Source of the DNA: Ptychodera flava
Lineage: Eukaryota; Hemichordata; Enteropneusta; Ptychoderidae
Length of the DNA stretch: 64,000 nt
NCBI RefSeq assembly: GCF_041260155.1
Contig: NC_091929.1
Location: forward strand, 40,402,244 to 40,466,243
Direction of reading: 5' to 3'
Below are positions 1-26,267 of the stretch, one piece after another. The translations under genes and the position numbers were made by a program. The stretch's first letter is position 1. Every line of letters begins with the position of its first letter. Below the pieces are notes generated by a model. It ran no database searches, was not told where the DNA came from, and was given only the letters and a program-made list of their open reading frames with translations.

Positions 1-472
1 GTGCATACATGTATTTTGAAGTATTTTGGGGAGTCAATGGGGACACAACAGAGAAATTCGCTGTCTAATTCATTTCTGTCCAGGCATGAACTCAGATCTC
101 AGTGGTTTTACTGAAAAGAGAGCTACAAAACCTGTCATAGGCAGTGACATTTTGAATGAGGAATAACATATATCTTAGTGTATCACAACATACCAGTATA
201 TATAATATGAACTGACAGCAGCAGAAAATGTTAAAGCAGAAATGTAGAAAATAGCGTCAATGACACTGAAGCTCCCATCCTGGACTATTTAGTGTTTGTT
301 CTCTGGTCAGATATTTGAACATGTGTGAAAGGGATAAAGTGCATGAAGTGAAAATACTTAAATGAAATGTACTGGAGACAGTGAAATATGTTTAATGTAA
401 TTATTCAGAATATAAAATGGAAAAAATACAGAATTAGATATATCGAATACTGTGATACAACCATTAACTCAA
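1..472. other. Non-coding sequence, nothing recognised
   Basis: AT-rich sequence with no convincing ORF, RNA gene or repeat boundary. The CARF gene on the minus strand could continue past this edge, but I see no exon here. Confidence 0.5.
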
Positions 473-2409
473 CAAGTCATTTACAATGACATAGTCCCCA
501 CTTGTAATAGGAGTATTAGTCTTGATGGGGCAGGAAAATGTGGTCATTAAGAAGTATCACTGGAGTGTATATGTTGGGATCTATGGGCACATACGTCTAT
601 GTCGTTGTTCCCAATTTGAAACACATGAGGCATGTCTAAGTTATGGTTCTAAATCGGGAAAAAAGATCAGACCTCTAGCAGTATTGGCCAGCCAAGAAAT
701 ACATATGCGCATTATAAATGAGGTACAAGATGTGACATCTTAAGGTCTAATATCCTATCAAAATTGGAGGGTATAGAACTTGTGGTTACTGAAATATGCA
801 TATATATGTATAATCAAGGTCAAAGGTCATCGAGGTCACATGACATTTTGAAAAAAAAAATTATATTGCTAATTAATCCCTATATGCCAAAAAATCAGAT
901 CTCTAGCTCTATTCGCTTGCCCAGAATTAGATGTGTACATAATTAATGAGGTAAAGCGTGTGTTGTCATAAGGTCTCCCATCCTACTAAATACAAAGGAC
1001 ATAGCACTTGTGGTTACTTATTTATTGACATAAACATATATTTTAGGTAAAAGGTCATCGAGGTCACATGACATTTGGTCAAAAAATTTCTCTCCTATAG
1101 TTATCCCTATATACCAAAAATCAGACATCCAGCTCTATTGGCTCTCTCAGAATGAGACATGCGCATAATTATTGAGGTACAGTATGTGGCGTCATAAGGT
1201 GTCCAATCATACCAAACATGAAGGGTGTAGCACTTGTGGTTACAGAGTTATGGAAAAATATGTATATTTGAGGTCAAAGGTCACCGAGGTCACGTGACAT
1301 TTTGTAAAAAAAATTGTATTTGTAAGTTATCCCTATATACCAAAAATCAGACCTCTAGCTCTATTGGCTCGCTCAAAATTAGATATGCGCATAATTAATG
1401 AGGTACAATATGTGGCGTCATAAGGTGTCCCATCATACCATACATGAAGGGTGTAGCACTTGTGGTTACTGAGTTATGGACAAATATGTATATTATAGGT
1501 CAAAGGTCACCGAGGTCACGTGACATTTTGTCAAAAAATTGTATTGCTAAGTTATCCCTATATACCAAAAATCAGACCTCTAGCTCTATTGGCTCGCTCA
1601 AAATTAGATATGCGCATAATTAATGAGGTACAATATGTGGCGTCATAAGGTGTCCCATCATACCATACATGAAGGCTGTAGCACTTGTGGTTACTGAGTT
1701 ATGGACAAATATGTATATTTTAGGTCAAAGGTCACCGAGGTCACGTGACATTTTGTCAAAAAAATTGTATTGCTAAGTTATCCCTATATACCAAAAATCA
1801 GACCTCTAGCTCTATTGGCTCGCTCAAAATTAGATATGTGCATAATTAATGAGGTACAATATGTGGCGTCATAAGGTGTCCCATCATACCACACATGAAG
1901 GGTGTAGCACTTGTGGTTACTGAGTTATGGACAAATATGTATATTTGAGGTCAAAGGTCACCGAGGTCACGTGACATTTTGTCAAAAAAATTGTATTGCT
2001 AAGTTATCCCTATATACCAAAAATCAGACCTCTAGCTCTATTGGCTCGCTCAAAATTAGATATGCGCATAATTAATGAGGTACAATATGTGGCGTCATAA
2101 GGTGTCCCATCATACCATACATGAAGGCTGTAGCACTTGTGGTTACTGAGTTATGGACAAATATGTATATTTGAGGTCAAAGGTCACCGAGGTCACGTGA
2201 CATTTTGTCAAAAAAATTGTATTGCTAAGTTATCCCTATATACCAAAAATCAGACCTCTAGCTCTATTGGCTCGCTCAAAATTAGATATATGCATAATTA
2301 ATGAGGTACAAATCCGAGATATATGCGTGAACGGATGGACTCACGGATGGACGAACAGACGGACATGACCTAATCTATAAGCTCACTGGACTTCATCCAT
2401 GGGGACTAA
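473..2409 (-). mobile_element. HINE-like (helentron-associated) non-autonomous element, copy 1
   Basis: The right end reads, on the minus strand, TTTTTAGTCCCC, a TTATAG-like block, a GTCC/GTCY-rich microsatellite and a TTCACGCATATATCTC block, then a tandem array. The left end carries a small hairpin (GTCATttacaATGAC) and the inverted subterminal motif AGTCCCCACTTG. The same two ends, in the same order, bound the element at 36320-37616. Known HINE/DINE-1-type elements have subterminal inverted repeats, a GTCY microsatellite, central tandem repeats, a 3' stem-loop and T-rich target sites, and all of these are visible here. No protein is encoded. Strand is given in the inferred helentron orientation. 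Confidence 0.7.
640..2310. repeat. 226-bp tandem array, about eight units
   Basis: The landmark ATCAGACCTCTAGC recurs near 667, 897, 1123, 1350, 1575, 1801, 2027 and 2253, a period of 225-230 bp. Units contain GGTCAAAGGTCACCGAGGTC and end in a GAGGTACAATATGTGGCG block. The first three units are the most diverged and the last five nearly identical, so the array has grown or homogenised from its right side. It is the central array of the HINE-like element. Confidence 0.9.
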
Positions 2410-2411
2410 AA

Positions 2412-3073
2412 ATTGTGTCACTGCATCCTTTTTGCAATATGAATACGATGAGAAACTAAATTTTTATTTTTCGTGGCCTTATACATGGGAGTCTATGGAG
2501 ATCTGCCTTATACATGGGAGTCTATGGACGTAAACTAAAAATATGCAAATTTCACCACGATTTGCCCAAATTTGGGAAAGGTCACTCCTATGCACTTCCA
2601 TACCAAGTTTCAAATCAATCGGACTTGTGGTTTCAGAGCAGGAGATTTTTTGACCAAAAATGGGAGAAAATTACAAAAAATTCATGAAAAATAGCAAGTC
2701 CAAGATACTGACCCAAGATGTGCACAATCATTTCATGTCAGCCAAAAGTACTTACATGCTAATTTTTCATGTAATCTGCTCAGTGGTTATTGAGTTTTTC
2801 AATTTTGACTGTTTTTACATTTTTTCACTTAATTTGCATATTTTTGGCAATGACAACTTCATTTGAACAAAATCTCATCTACAGCCCATCATCCATGTAC
2901 ACACCAAATATCAAGATGAAATGTACAGCGGTTTTGGAGTTTTTGATGTTGACGGACAGACATACAGACATACAGACATACAGACATACAGACATACATA
3001 CATACAGACATTTCCCTAGCCTATAAGAATAGCTTCCATTGCCATATATACATATGGCTATGGGAGCTAAAAA
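2412..3073 (-). mobile_element. Related hairpin-headed element (GTCTGTAT microsatellite)
   Basis: On the minus strand the end reads TTTTTTAGCTCCCATAGCC, forms a hairpin with GGCAATGGAAGCT, continues with TTATAGGC and then a GTCTGTAT/GTCCGTC microsatellite (2950-3010). This matches the architecture of the 473-2409 element with different sequence. The left boundary is not resolved; it abuts copy 1. Confidence 0.4.
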
Positions 3074-3135
3074 ACCTCTCAGGCTGATAAAGCTCTCCTC
3101 TATATTGTTTGAGGAATAACAATTGAACCACTGAC

Positions 3136-17856
<14,721 letters not shown>

Positions 17857-18184
17857 GGTAATAGGCTACTGCAACTGATACAGAGAACACTGTGATGTAA
17901 GATAAAGGGCAGTACTTGTAAGTTTGTTTCATACCACAGTATTTCCCTAAACATACTTGTGCAGTATTTTTGATTGATATTCTGAAGTGGAGATTTTCTG
18001 TTCAGCACTGTAGGTTTCATTCGAATTTTCTAACATTTTAGTACAGTAAGTCATGTCAACCAACTGGATTTTATACGTTTGACAATTTTCTTTCAAATAA
18101 TGTGTTTGATGAGCAGCTCACTGTCACAAGTTTGACGAGGATGCCACATTGTATTTTTCACATCAAATGGGAAAGAAAGCTGTT

Positions 18185-18343
18185 TTTTAAATTTTGCTAA
18201 AATTTTGCTAAAATCTGAAGCCAATAAAATGTGATGTTCATTTGGTCAAAAATTTGTCAAAAAAAAATTAGAGAAAAATTCATTAAATTGGTAAAATGTT
18301 GCACACTATAATTTTGAGGGGAAAAATTGCAGCACTTAAAGGG
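18185..18343 (-). mobile_element. TTAA MITE family 2, degenerate copy
   Basis: The right end TTGCAGCACTTAAAGGG is followed by TTAA. AAATGTGATGTTCATTTGG and TTGGTAAAATGTTGCA match family 2 inverted. The left end is poorly defined. It is near the 5' end of CARF. Confidence 0.65.
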
Positions 18344-18533
18344 TTAAAATGAAGTGCGTCAACATGGCTTGTGCTTTTAAGATCTCTATGCAGTTTAGTC
18401 AGGACAGGCAACTGATCTCTGTATTGCATATTTCCCTTATACTTTTGACAGTGACAAATATACTTGCAGGCTCATGTTGAAGGGGCACAACAACTAAACT
18501 TGTGATGCTGACATTCCCGTGTATAGTACACAA

Positions 18534-18747
18534 CCCTTTGAGCGCCAAAGTCTATTTTGTCACCTTTATAAAATTTACTTCAGTCAATTTTTTCTGAATT
18601 TTGCCAAAATTTTGATAAAAAAATGTAGCTGATGAACGTTGATATCCATTTCTTCCAAATTTAAAAACAATTTACAGAAAAGTTCACAAAAATTGGTTAA
18701 AATGTTGCATTCAAATTTTGGTGTTAAAAATTACAAGAGTCAAAGGG
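18534..18747 (-). mobile_element. TTAA MITE family 2, degenerate copy
   Basis: Starts CCCTTTGAGCGCCAAAGTC and ends AGAGTCAAAGGG, with GCCAAAATTTTGATAAAAAA inside. The flanks have lost a clear TTAA. Confidence 0.7.
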
Positions 18748-20845
18748 CCAGTATCTCTAACTTTGAAGGTTTTGTTAATGTCATTTGTTTCTTGTTCTAC
18801 TCCTTACAGTATGTTGAAATACAGAGTATCAAGTCAGACAGAGCCTATACATAAGTAAACTGTATGGTTATTGACAAGTGAATTCTGGTCCGGACTAGGA
18901 TTCAGATGTAATCATTAACAGCGCCTTTCATATGTATAGTGTTGACAGACTTGCCAATGCCAGGTGTTTCAGCAGACTCTGGGGAGTAGCACAAAAACTG
19001 GCAATTGACAAACAACAGGAAAATTGTGAAAAAAAAAATCAACAAAAGTTATAAGCTACTGGCCTTGTGTGCACAATTCAACATTGTACATGTATTAGGA
19101 TGTAGAGGGAATTTGAATATTTTTAAATATCAAGACACACCACATTGAGGAAATATTGTGGACGGTGCTTCTTTCCTCCAATCCCCAAAACGAACTTTCA
19201 ATATACACAGAAGACACCTTTATCTTTGCAGAGTATCAGAGTTTGCCATAGCTGCAATTCTGTAGCGTCTGGTTTTGTCTGGGTTCTGGTTTTGCCGTCC
19301 AACCAAAATACCCAGGCAAAACCTCGGGCTACAGTACTGCAGCTATTAAACCTTGCCATTGTTCGTATTACTGTCAGGAACTCATTCAGTCATCGAAAGG
19401 AAGTTACTCAACAATTCTGCTTTGCATGACAACGCACCAGAGAAGAACGAATGCTGGGGCGCAGTCAACAGGGCCATCGATATTTACAGCCTGTAGCATG
19501 GTCCCCCTACTGTAGTTTGCCAAGAACCACGGTCTCTCCACAATGCATGTACATAGGAAACTGATTTGTAAAATCATGGGGTTCCCGGCCGATTTCATTC
19601 CACAATTCTCTCATTGGCATGCATTTCAAGTGTTGGAGCCCGGAAACACCCTTCAACTCTTCCAAGAGAAAAACAATGCAAAATACGATGGTTTCGCTAA
19701 TTCAGTCAGATAAATGTAGCAGCTAGACCTCTAAGAAAACCGCAAAAGATTTCCTGAGATCGGCAACACGCAAGCATACTGTAATTACCATTTTACCAGA
19801 CGTCACGGTAGCATTGACGCCACGCTAGCTGTGAATGCCTGATCATGCCTCAGGCATAGGCTGACATGAAAGCTAGAATACAGCACCGCAAAAAATCCGC
19901 CATTTTGTTCCTGGACGACTGACAAGGCCTTGCGAATATATCTTCTGATATGAGCTCATTTTTCGAGTTTATCGATTGTCAAAAACGCATATCGGCATCG
20001 GCGTCGTAAGAAAATGTTATCCACGTGAAAATGTCCCGGCAAATTTTGAAGTCTGAGGAAAATTGTATGAAAACGAGTCACCAACCTCGTCTTGATTTGT
20101 CCAACCTCGACTTGACGCCATTGAAATTTTACCCCCAGTGTAACGTTAATTTTCATTCTCGCCAATTCTCTACGATAAATCTCGTAGTTTACGAGACTTC
20201 GCGGAGCGTTGAAACTACCATACACGGTCCCTTTACATGTTCTACAGAGTGTGGCAAGCCAAATTTCGCAAACAGCTTCGCTTTTAATTAGAAATACTTA
20301 ATTCATGAATGCATACAAATGAATGCAGGCAAAAATTAAAAGATGAAATTTTGTCCAATGCTGTATCATTGATGATATCCGAAATATACTATACTAAGTG
20401 TATCCAAAAAATACCAAGTTTACAAATATGTATAGTGTACATAAATTTTGCATTTACCTGAATATGTAGGGGTGCATAGATTTAAATATTTGATAACAAT
20501 ATTTGTTGCTTGGTATGCTTTTCGCTAAACTGGTCCAGAATGAATGCATGAATGTCAAAATGTGGAAGTTTTAATATGATTTCTAGCCATATTTATATGA
20601 GTTCCATCAACAGACACATTACACACTTGAGATGCCAGGGAAGAAACATTTAATTTATTTGATCAGTTTTCTTTTTCATTTTTTAACAACTAATTAAAGA
20701 TCACCGTGGAAGGAAAATTGAGAGAAAATTCCAAAGTCTCCAGCTATTTCTGTATTTCTGTGGATTAGAAACAAAAAACACAACAGTCATAAATGGCATA
20801 ATCATGTCTAGCTGTGGAAATGCAGAGCTATATGTGACCGGGTAA
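18748..20845. other. Upstream region of CARF, no ORF supported
   Basis: No coding exon is convincing. The stretch 19.8-20.3 kb is less AT-rich and CpG-richer than its surroundings and is the likely CARF promoter region. Confidence 0.4.
19897..19906 (-). promoter_or_regulatory. YY1-like site in candidate CARF promoter
   Basis: Minus strand AAAATGGCGG, a perfect match to the YY1 core, in the orientation of CARF and about 2 kb upstream of its ATG. YY1 sites of this form commonly sit just downstream of start sites of TATA-less genes. The assignment to CARF is inference. Confidence 0.35.
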
Positions 20846-22812
20846 GGGATGGACCATTAGACTTGGGAGGGGGGATGGTCACAATGAAATTGTGAAAATT
20901 TTTTTTTTACTATTGTAATTTCTGAATTTTTTTTTCCAATTGAGATTAGCTGTGCAAATTTTTTTTTTCAGAGTAAATTTTCAGATTTATAATTTTTTTT
21001 TAGTTCGTCGCTGTCTGAAGATAAAGAGGGCAAAGATGTGGTGTCAAGCACCACAAGCGGCCACGCAAGCGGTCACGGGGGGGGGGGAGGTCAGGAGAGG
21101 GGTGTCCCCCTGCTGCTGTTGGAGCTTTTGAAAAATAGAGATTACAATGGTGTTATTTGGTCGCACTTGGGGAGTATTTTTGAAGGGGGAGGTCAGGAGG
21201 GGGTGTCCCCCTCCTGCCGTTGGAGCTTTTGAAAAATAGAGATTACAATGGTGTTATTTGGTGGCACTTGGGGGGTATTTTTGCAGGGGGGTGGTCAGGA
21301 GGGGGTGTCCCCCTGCTACCGTTGGAGCTTTTGAAAAATAGAGATTGAAATGGTGTTATTTGATGGCACTTGGGGAGTATTTTTGCGGGGGTGGTCAGGA
21401 GGGGGTGTCCCCCTCCTGCCGTTGGAGCTTTTGAAAAATAGAGATTAAAATGGTGTTATTTGGTGGCACTTGGGGAGTATTTTTACGGGGGGAGGTCAGG
21501 AGGGGGGTGTCCCCCTCCTACTGTTGGAGCTTTTGAAAAATAGAAATAAAAATGGTGTTATTTGGTGGCACTTTGGGAGCATTTCTTTCGGATTACACAT
21601 CTTCCTCTGAAACATCATGGTCTTCTTGCTCCTCAGTAGCTTCCTATAGTTTTGAAAATTGACTATTTTGGTTTCCTGGCTTCCCTTTCTACTGCGTGGT
21701 GAAATGGCTACATGCGCGCACCCACCAAACATCATGCATATCTCATGATTTACAATTGATTTTGACAAGCTGAGAAGCTAAAATAAGCTAAATAATATAG
21801 TTAAATTTGCATATTTGTGTTTTTAGAGCAATTGTTGCCTTTTTTGATCAAAACATCTATTTCTCTGTAGCAGCATGTCCAAATTGATTGGATGTGTATA
21901 GATGTGTTGAAATTTCAATATTTATCTTTTAGGGCAATTTATGCCATTCATGGTCAAAAAATCTGTATTCTCTGAAAGGGCTTGTCCAATTTCTTTGAAA
22001 TTTGCTACACAAAAACGATTATTCATGCAGATTTATTCAGTATTTGCTATCGAGAAACTTTCAAAGTTCAACCCCTTTTGTGTGTTTTTTGTGGGATTTG
22101 TTGGATAGATGGCATTCTACGTAGTGTATTGTTGAATGTTAAAACATGTGTTGCTGTTGTTTTTTGAGGCTGTTTTTTTAGAAAAAAGAATTGAAAATGC
22201 CTTTTTAAAAGCAAAATAATACATAATGACTTGATATGTTGTTTTATCATTATTGACGTGTTTCTACTTGTTCACCCATTCTTGCATTCATCATTGCAAT
22301 AAAATGCTGTGAAAAAAAATGAAACTGATGTGGCCTGCATCTGTTTACCTTGATCTTAAAAGGCAAATACAACTTTCTGTCTTGACAACCATACCATAGT
22401 TTCAATGTTTTACCTAGTGTACCTGCTTGGTTTGTACGCAGGAAACAAGTAGAAAACAGGTTCTATAATTTCATAATTTTCAAGTGATCAGAATACAAAA
22501 GTCCTGAAAATATAAGATAATCACAACTTCCAGTATAAGGGATACAGTCACTCTAAATGTATAAATTAAAATTAAAAATGTGCCGGGAGGATGTACTAAA
22601 AAATACAGAAAGTTGCTTTCTGTCGGTAAAATCTAAAAAAAATTCAAAATTTTAAAGACTTTTGCAGATTTTTTTTTTTACGCCTTTGTCTTCTATTTAT
22701 TTTTTTTTTATTTTGCAAACTAGTTTGAAGATTTTTTTTTCCTAACTTTCTGCTCTGAAAATTTTTTTTTTCTGTTTTGACCACCCCCTCCCAAGATCTA
22801 ATGGTCCGTCCC
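20846..22812. mobile_element. GGGAYGGACCATTAGA transposon, copy 1
   Basis: Ends GGGATGGACCATTAGACTTG and CAAGATCTAATGGTCCGTCCC, inverted, flanked by TAA and TAC. Nearly the same sequence recurs at 34230-37693, where a 3-bp TAA duplication is proven by an empty site. A G/C-rich minisatellite occupies the left part; no transposase ORF is visible, so it is non-autonomous. Confidence 0.85.
21070..21560. repeat. ~105-bp minisatellite in GGGAYGGACC copy 1
   Basis: About five units of GGTCAGGAGGGGGTGTCCCC, CTCCTGCCGTTGGAGC, ATTAAAATGGTGTTATTTGG and GGCACTTGGGGAGTATTTTT. GGGGGTGTCCCCC can pair with itself. Confidence 0.9.
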
Positions 22813-22827
22813 TACGTGTGTCCTATT

Positions 22828-22878
22828 GCGGGTCATCAAAAGGTCAACCCCGTGTCGGTTGAACTTTTGATGACCCGC
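22828..22878. repeat. Short perfect-type palindrome
   Basis: GCGGGTCATCAAAAGGTCAA and its inverse around a CCCGTGTC loop; one mismatch over 22 bp. It begins 16 bp beyond the transposon copy. Confidence 0.8.
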
Positions 22879-23289
22879 ATAGACGCACACTACCCCGCCA
22901 TAGCTGCGTTTCCAGAGCAAAATCATGTCACGGTCTCCAAGCTAATTCTGCAAATCGGTTTACCCTTACATTGCTGTTTTGGGAGTGTGCAAATTTGTAG
23001 TCAACTTGCTTTATATTTCAGGCGGGATAGCCATTTTGTGAGATATCTTGCTAATAAAAACGACTCGCGAACTAACTTTAAAATTTACAAAGAAAAATGT
23101 GAAAGTATGTGCATTTTCTTTTTGGATATCGATGTTGGCGACAAATTTCACCTTTTAACCCATCATGTCAATGCACTTCAGCAATTTTGGATCTGACGCT
23201 TCTCAATCATTTTGGCAGTGCACATGTCTCCTACACAAAGACTGCTACTTCTTAAACCGGGAACTATTTCATTCAGCACGGTTCCGCGT

Positions 23290-23353
23290 AGACTGAAAGA
23301 TCCGTCGCTCGAGGACGCGTAGAGAGCGCCCTCGAGCGACGGATCTTCCAGTC
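23290..23353. repeat. Fold-back palindrome
   Basis: AGACTGAAAGATCCGTCGCT and CGAGCGACGGATCTTCCAGT are inverted around a G/C-rich centre. Its outer AGACTGAAAGAT is shared with the palindrome at 48112-48207. Confidence 0.75.
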
Positions 23354-23532
23354 CAGGTTCTGCGAAGCATCTTGTTTGACGATACAATAGGCCCCATATT
23401 TGTGTTGACGACAGCCTCTTGTGTTTGTCTGTATAAACTTCACGCGGACAACACAGACAGTAGACCACTCATGGTTCCAGAACAAATATCGGCGCACGTA
23501 TAAAAAGGCGTAGTTTCATTAGAAAAAATAGC

Positions 23533-23633
23533 TTGCTCTGTCACCTGAGTTCTTCGTGGTCATTCTTGGGGTAATGGTAATCCTACCTTGGTGCGAGCAC
23601 CCAGGTGATGTTGGTTCGAATCCAACAGAGCGA
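23533..23633 (+). tRNA. tRNA-like sequence or tRNA relic
   Basis: The 3' half is a good T-arm (GTTGG TTCGAAT CCAAC) followed by AGAGCGA, which pairs with TTGCTCT at the 5' end (one G-U). A TGGGGTAATGGTAATCC D-loop-like block follows after about 16 extra bases. The anticodon arm is ambiguous, so this may be a decayed tRNA or SINE head. Confidence 0.35.
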
Positions 23634-23870
23634 CACTATCATCTCAGAGACGCTATCCATGCCTTTTATTATACGACATTAAAGACGAAATAGGAAACTT
23701 TTCCTACCAAACTAAGAATAATCAAATATGATATGAGAAATGATGTATATTCTTTAAAGCTTAATTCCTTTCTTGGGACGTCACCGTACCTGCAGGCGGC
23801 TCTGCTCGATTACTTAGTAAGTCATAGGCAGTTGCTTCGATAGTTAATCATATAAGCTCCCCCGTCTGAG

Positions 23871-23874
<4 letters not shown>

Positions 23875-23924
<50 letters not shown>

Positions 23925-23970
23925 GAGAGAAGAGAGAGAGAGAGTGAGAGAGTGTGTGTGTGTGTGTGTA
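23875..23970. repeat. (GA)n/(GT)n microsatellite
   Basis: About 70 bp of GA repeats followed by GTGTGTGT. The Leu/Ser ORF on the other strand is an artefact. Confidence 0.97.
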
Positions 23971-25091
23971 CGTAAAATGGAATATATTTTATGTAACTTG
24001 CTGTCATTTAGCAAGTTACTTTGGAGAAAATACGACTATCAAGACGGTGTAATCGGGATTTTTGGCATGTTTATTTTTTCTTAATACGTATTTCCATAGA
24101 GGCTTATCCTGACATTTGTCAGAAAAAGTATAAAATTGAGAATGAAGATATTTTGCCTTCGCTCAATGTCAACAGCTCCACTTGCTGGCGAGTGAGTTTT
24201 TTTTCCACTACGATAGTAGATAACGTAACAAAACAAAGTTTGGTGTTAAGGTTGGTGTATATCGGTGGGAAATTGCTTTCGGGTGTTTCCCCGGGGTTCA
24301 AAATCTTGTAGTAAATTTGGCTAGAGGCCCTAAAAATTATTCGCCAAACCAGATATTCAATTAGCCAAGCCGATGACGTCATTTATCTCTCATTAATATG
24401 CAAAAATAAATATTTGTCTACATTTCCGCAAGAATGGTGGAAATAAACCCTGCTAGTGCTACTAATTCTAAAAGTCACGCCAATTTATGGTTCAGATAAC
24501 AAGGTGCCAACAACAGCAACGCATACAACAATAAAATTTGTCAGAATTTCAAGCGATACTGTCCAAAGATACGCGTGTGCAGCTATATTTAGTAAAAAAA
24601 TAAAATCGCTATCAGTGCATATGGGGCTATAGATGAACCTGGTTCTGCATAGTTTTTCAAACGAATTAGATATCCGATCTCGCAACAGTTCATGATCAAA
24701 AGCGAAATACTCCAAGACATGAGAAAATGTGCATTTTTAGACTTTTGATTTTGAAGTTGAAGATGGTTGATTTTTTTTCAAACGCATACATTTGATTTAC
24801 GCTTGACTTTAGTAAGCAATGCTCAGACAGCTAGCGTATCGATAGCGCTTGGGTCAGGGGTCATCGCCAAAGACGGTCAGTGCGTATTCACAGCTCAGCC
24901 AACTTGAATCACGGGAATCACGGATCACAAATCCATGGCCAAATGTTCACTTGTATTACGTAAACAGAACCATAACATATCAAATATATACCGTTTTGGA
25001 GAAACAACTTTTTGATTCACTGATGATGAAGTTAAACGCTTAAATATCGCGACAAGTGTTGCGTATTTACACGGTATGCGATATTTGTGGG

Positions 25092-25287
25092 TCCATAGCT
25101 GTGGTGTTTTCGGACGGGATATCTGCCTTTTACGGGCTGGTTTTGACTTGTACGTTATTAACCCCGCCACGGGTTAATAACGTGGTTTTGACTTTTGCGT
25201 TATTAACCCCGCCAGGGTTAATAACGTAAAAGTCACAACCAGCCCGTAAAAGGCTGAAATCCCGTCCGAAAACACCACAGCTATGGA
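25092..25287. repeat. 196-bp fold-back element
   Basis: Arms CCATAGCTGTGGTGTTTTCG...TTTTACGGGCTGG and its inverse, ending CCACAGCTATGG, around direct copies of CGTTATTAACCCCGCCA. Nearly the whole unit can form one hairpin. It is probably a fold-back MITE. Confidence 0.75.
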
Positions 25288-26267
25288 GACACAGCTAGAT
25301 ATGCGGAAGTACGCCGTCTCCGACCAGCGAGCGCCTTCCCAGAAAGTCTGTTGACAATGTCACGTCACAATACACAGAAAATTTTCGCAAATTTATCTCC
25401 AAGGAAGCCAATTCACACAAGTTACTAACGTCACTACAGATAGTTTCTTGTTGGAAGCAATACACCACGGACATTGTCGCTGTTCAGGAGTGCCTTTAAT
25501 ACTCGCTCTTACTACATTCTCAAAAAAGCCCATGCGTATAAGCAAGGAGCTCCCAAAAGACTTTGGTGCTCCACGGTGTATGTTTCTGACCACCACATGC
25601 TGCTACCTTCCTTACCAAATTCACGGTCGACTTTCCTACTCTGATCATAATCTTTATCCATTTCATAGCTTTACTTGCGCTCAGAACCGTTCGGGGTGGT
25701 TGCTTCCCCGTATTGGTGGAGCAGCCAAAGTCATGTATTCAATAACTGAAGCTGACACACCGAGTTGGCTGTGTTTACAAAAAAAACCCCAAAAACAAAA
25801 AAAACGAAGAGGGGACTGGAGGAAATGAACATGTTGCGAGCAGAACTTTGTAATACGTGGTTATTTTTTCTGCCCATACATCCCTTACAAATGTGCAGGC
25901 TTGTGATAGTTTGGGGGACTTGAACAATTTTGATGATATAGAGGGGGAATTTAAATTTTTCTATGGGTAATGAGGGGAGATCGAAAAAAAAGATTTCATT
26001 CGCGATTCCTCCAGCCCTCTCCCCGACGATCGTTATTTGTGAAAGCAGCCTTACTACATAATGGCAACATCTTATTTTCGTTCGCAAGATCCCGACTTTT
26101 CTCTATGAATTCATACACTTTTCTGTACTAAGTCTTACACAACTACAAAATTATATTAATTATACAACGGAAGTTTTTGTCATCTTATGGAAATTTTCGC
26201 GTCCATCATTGATAGTTCTGAAGATAAAGCATTATCACACCATGGAATATACCGTTCCCGATTGTAC

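Larger units (their letters stand above)
22879..26267. other. Intergenic region without a recognised gene
   Basis: It holds fold-back sequences, a tRNA-like segment, a GA microsatellite and otherwise unassigned AT-rich DNA. The short ORFs here show no recognisable domain. Confidence 0.5.

Noticed and set aside
21496-21768. Minus-strand 90-residue ORF repeated at 35047-35352
   Set aside because: Present in both transposon copies but changed by indels between them and running into the minisatellite; no domain seen.
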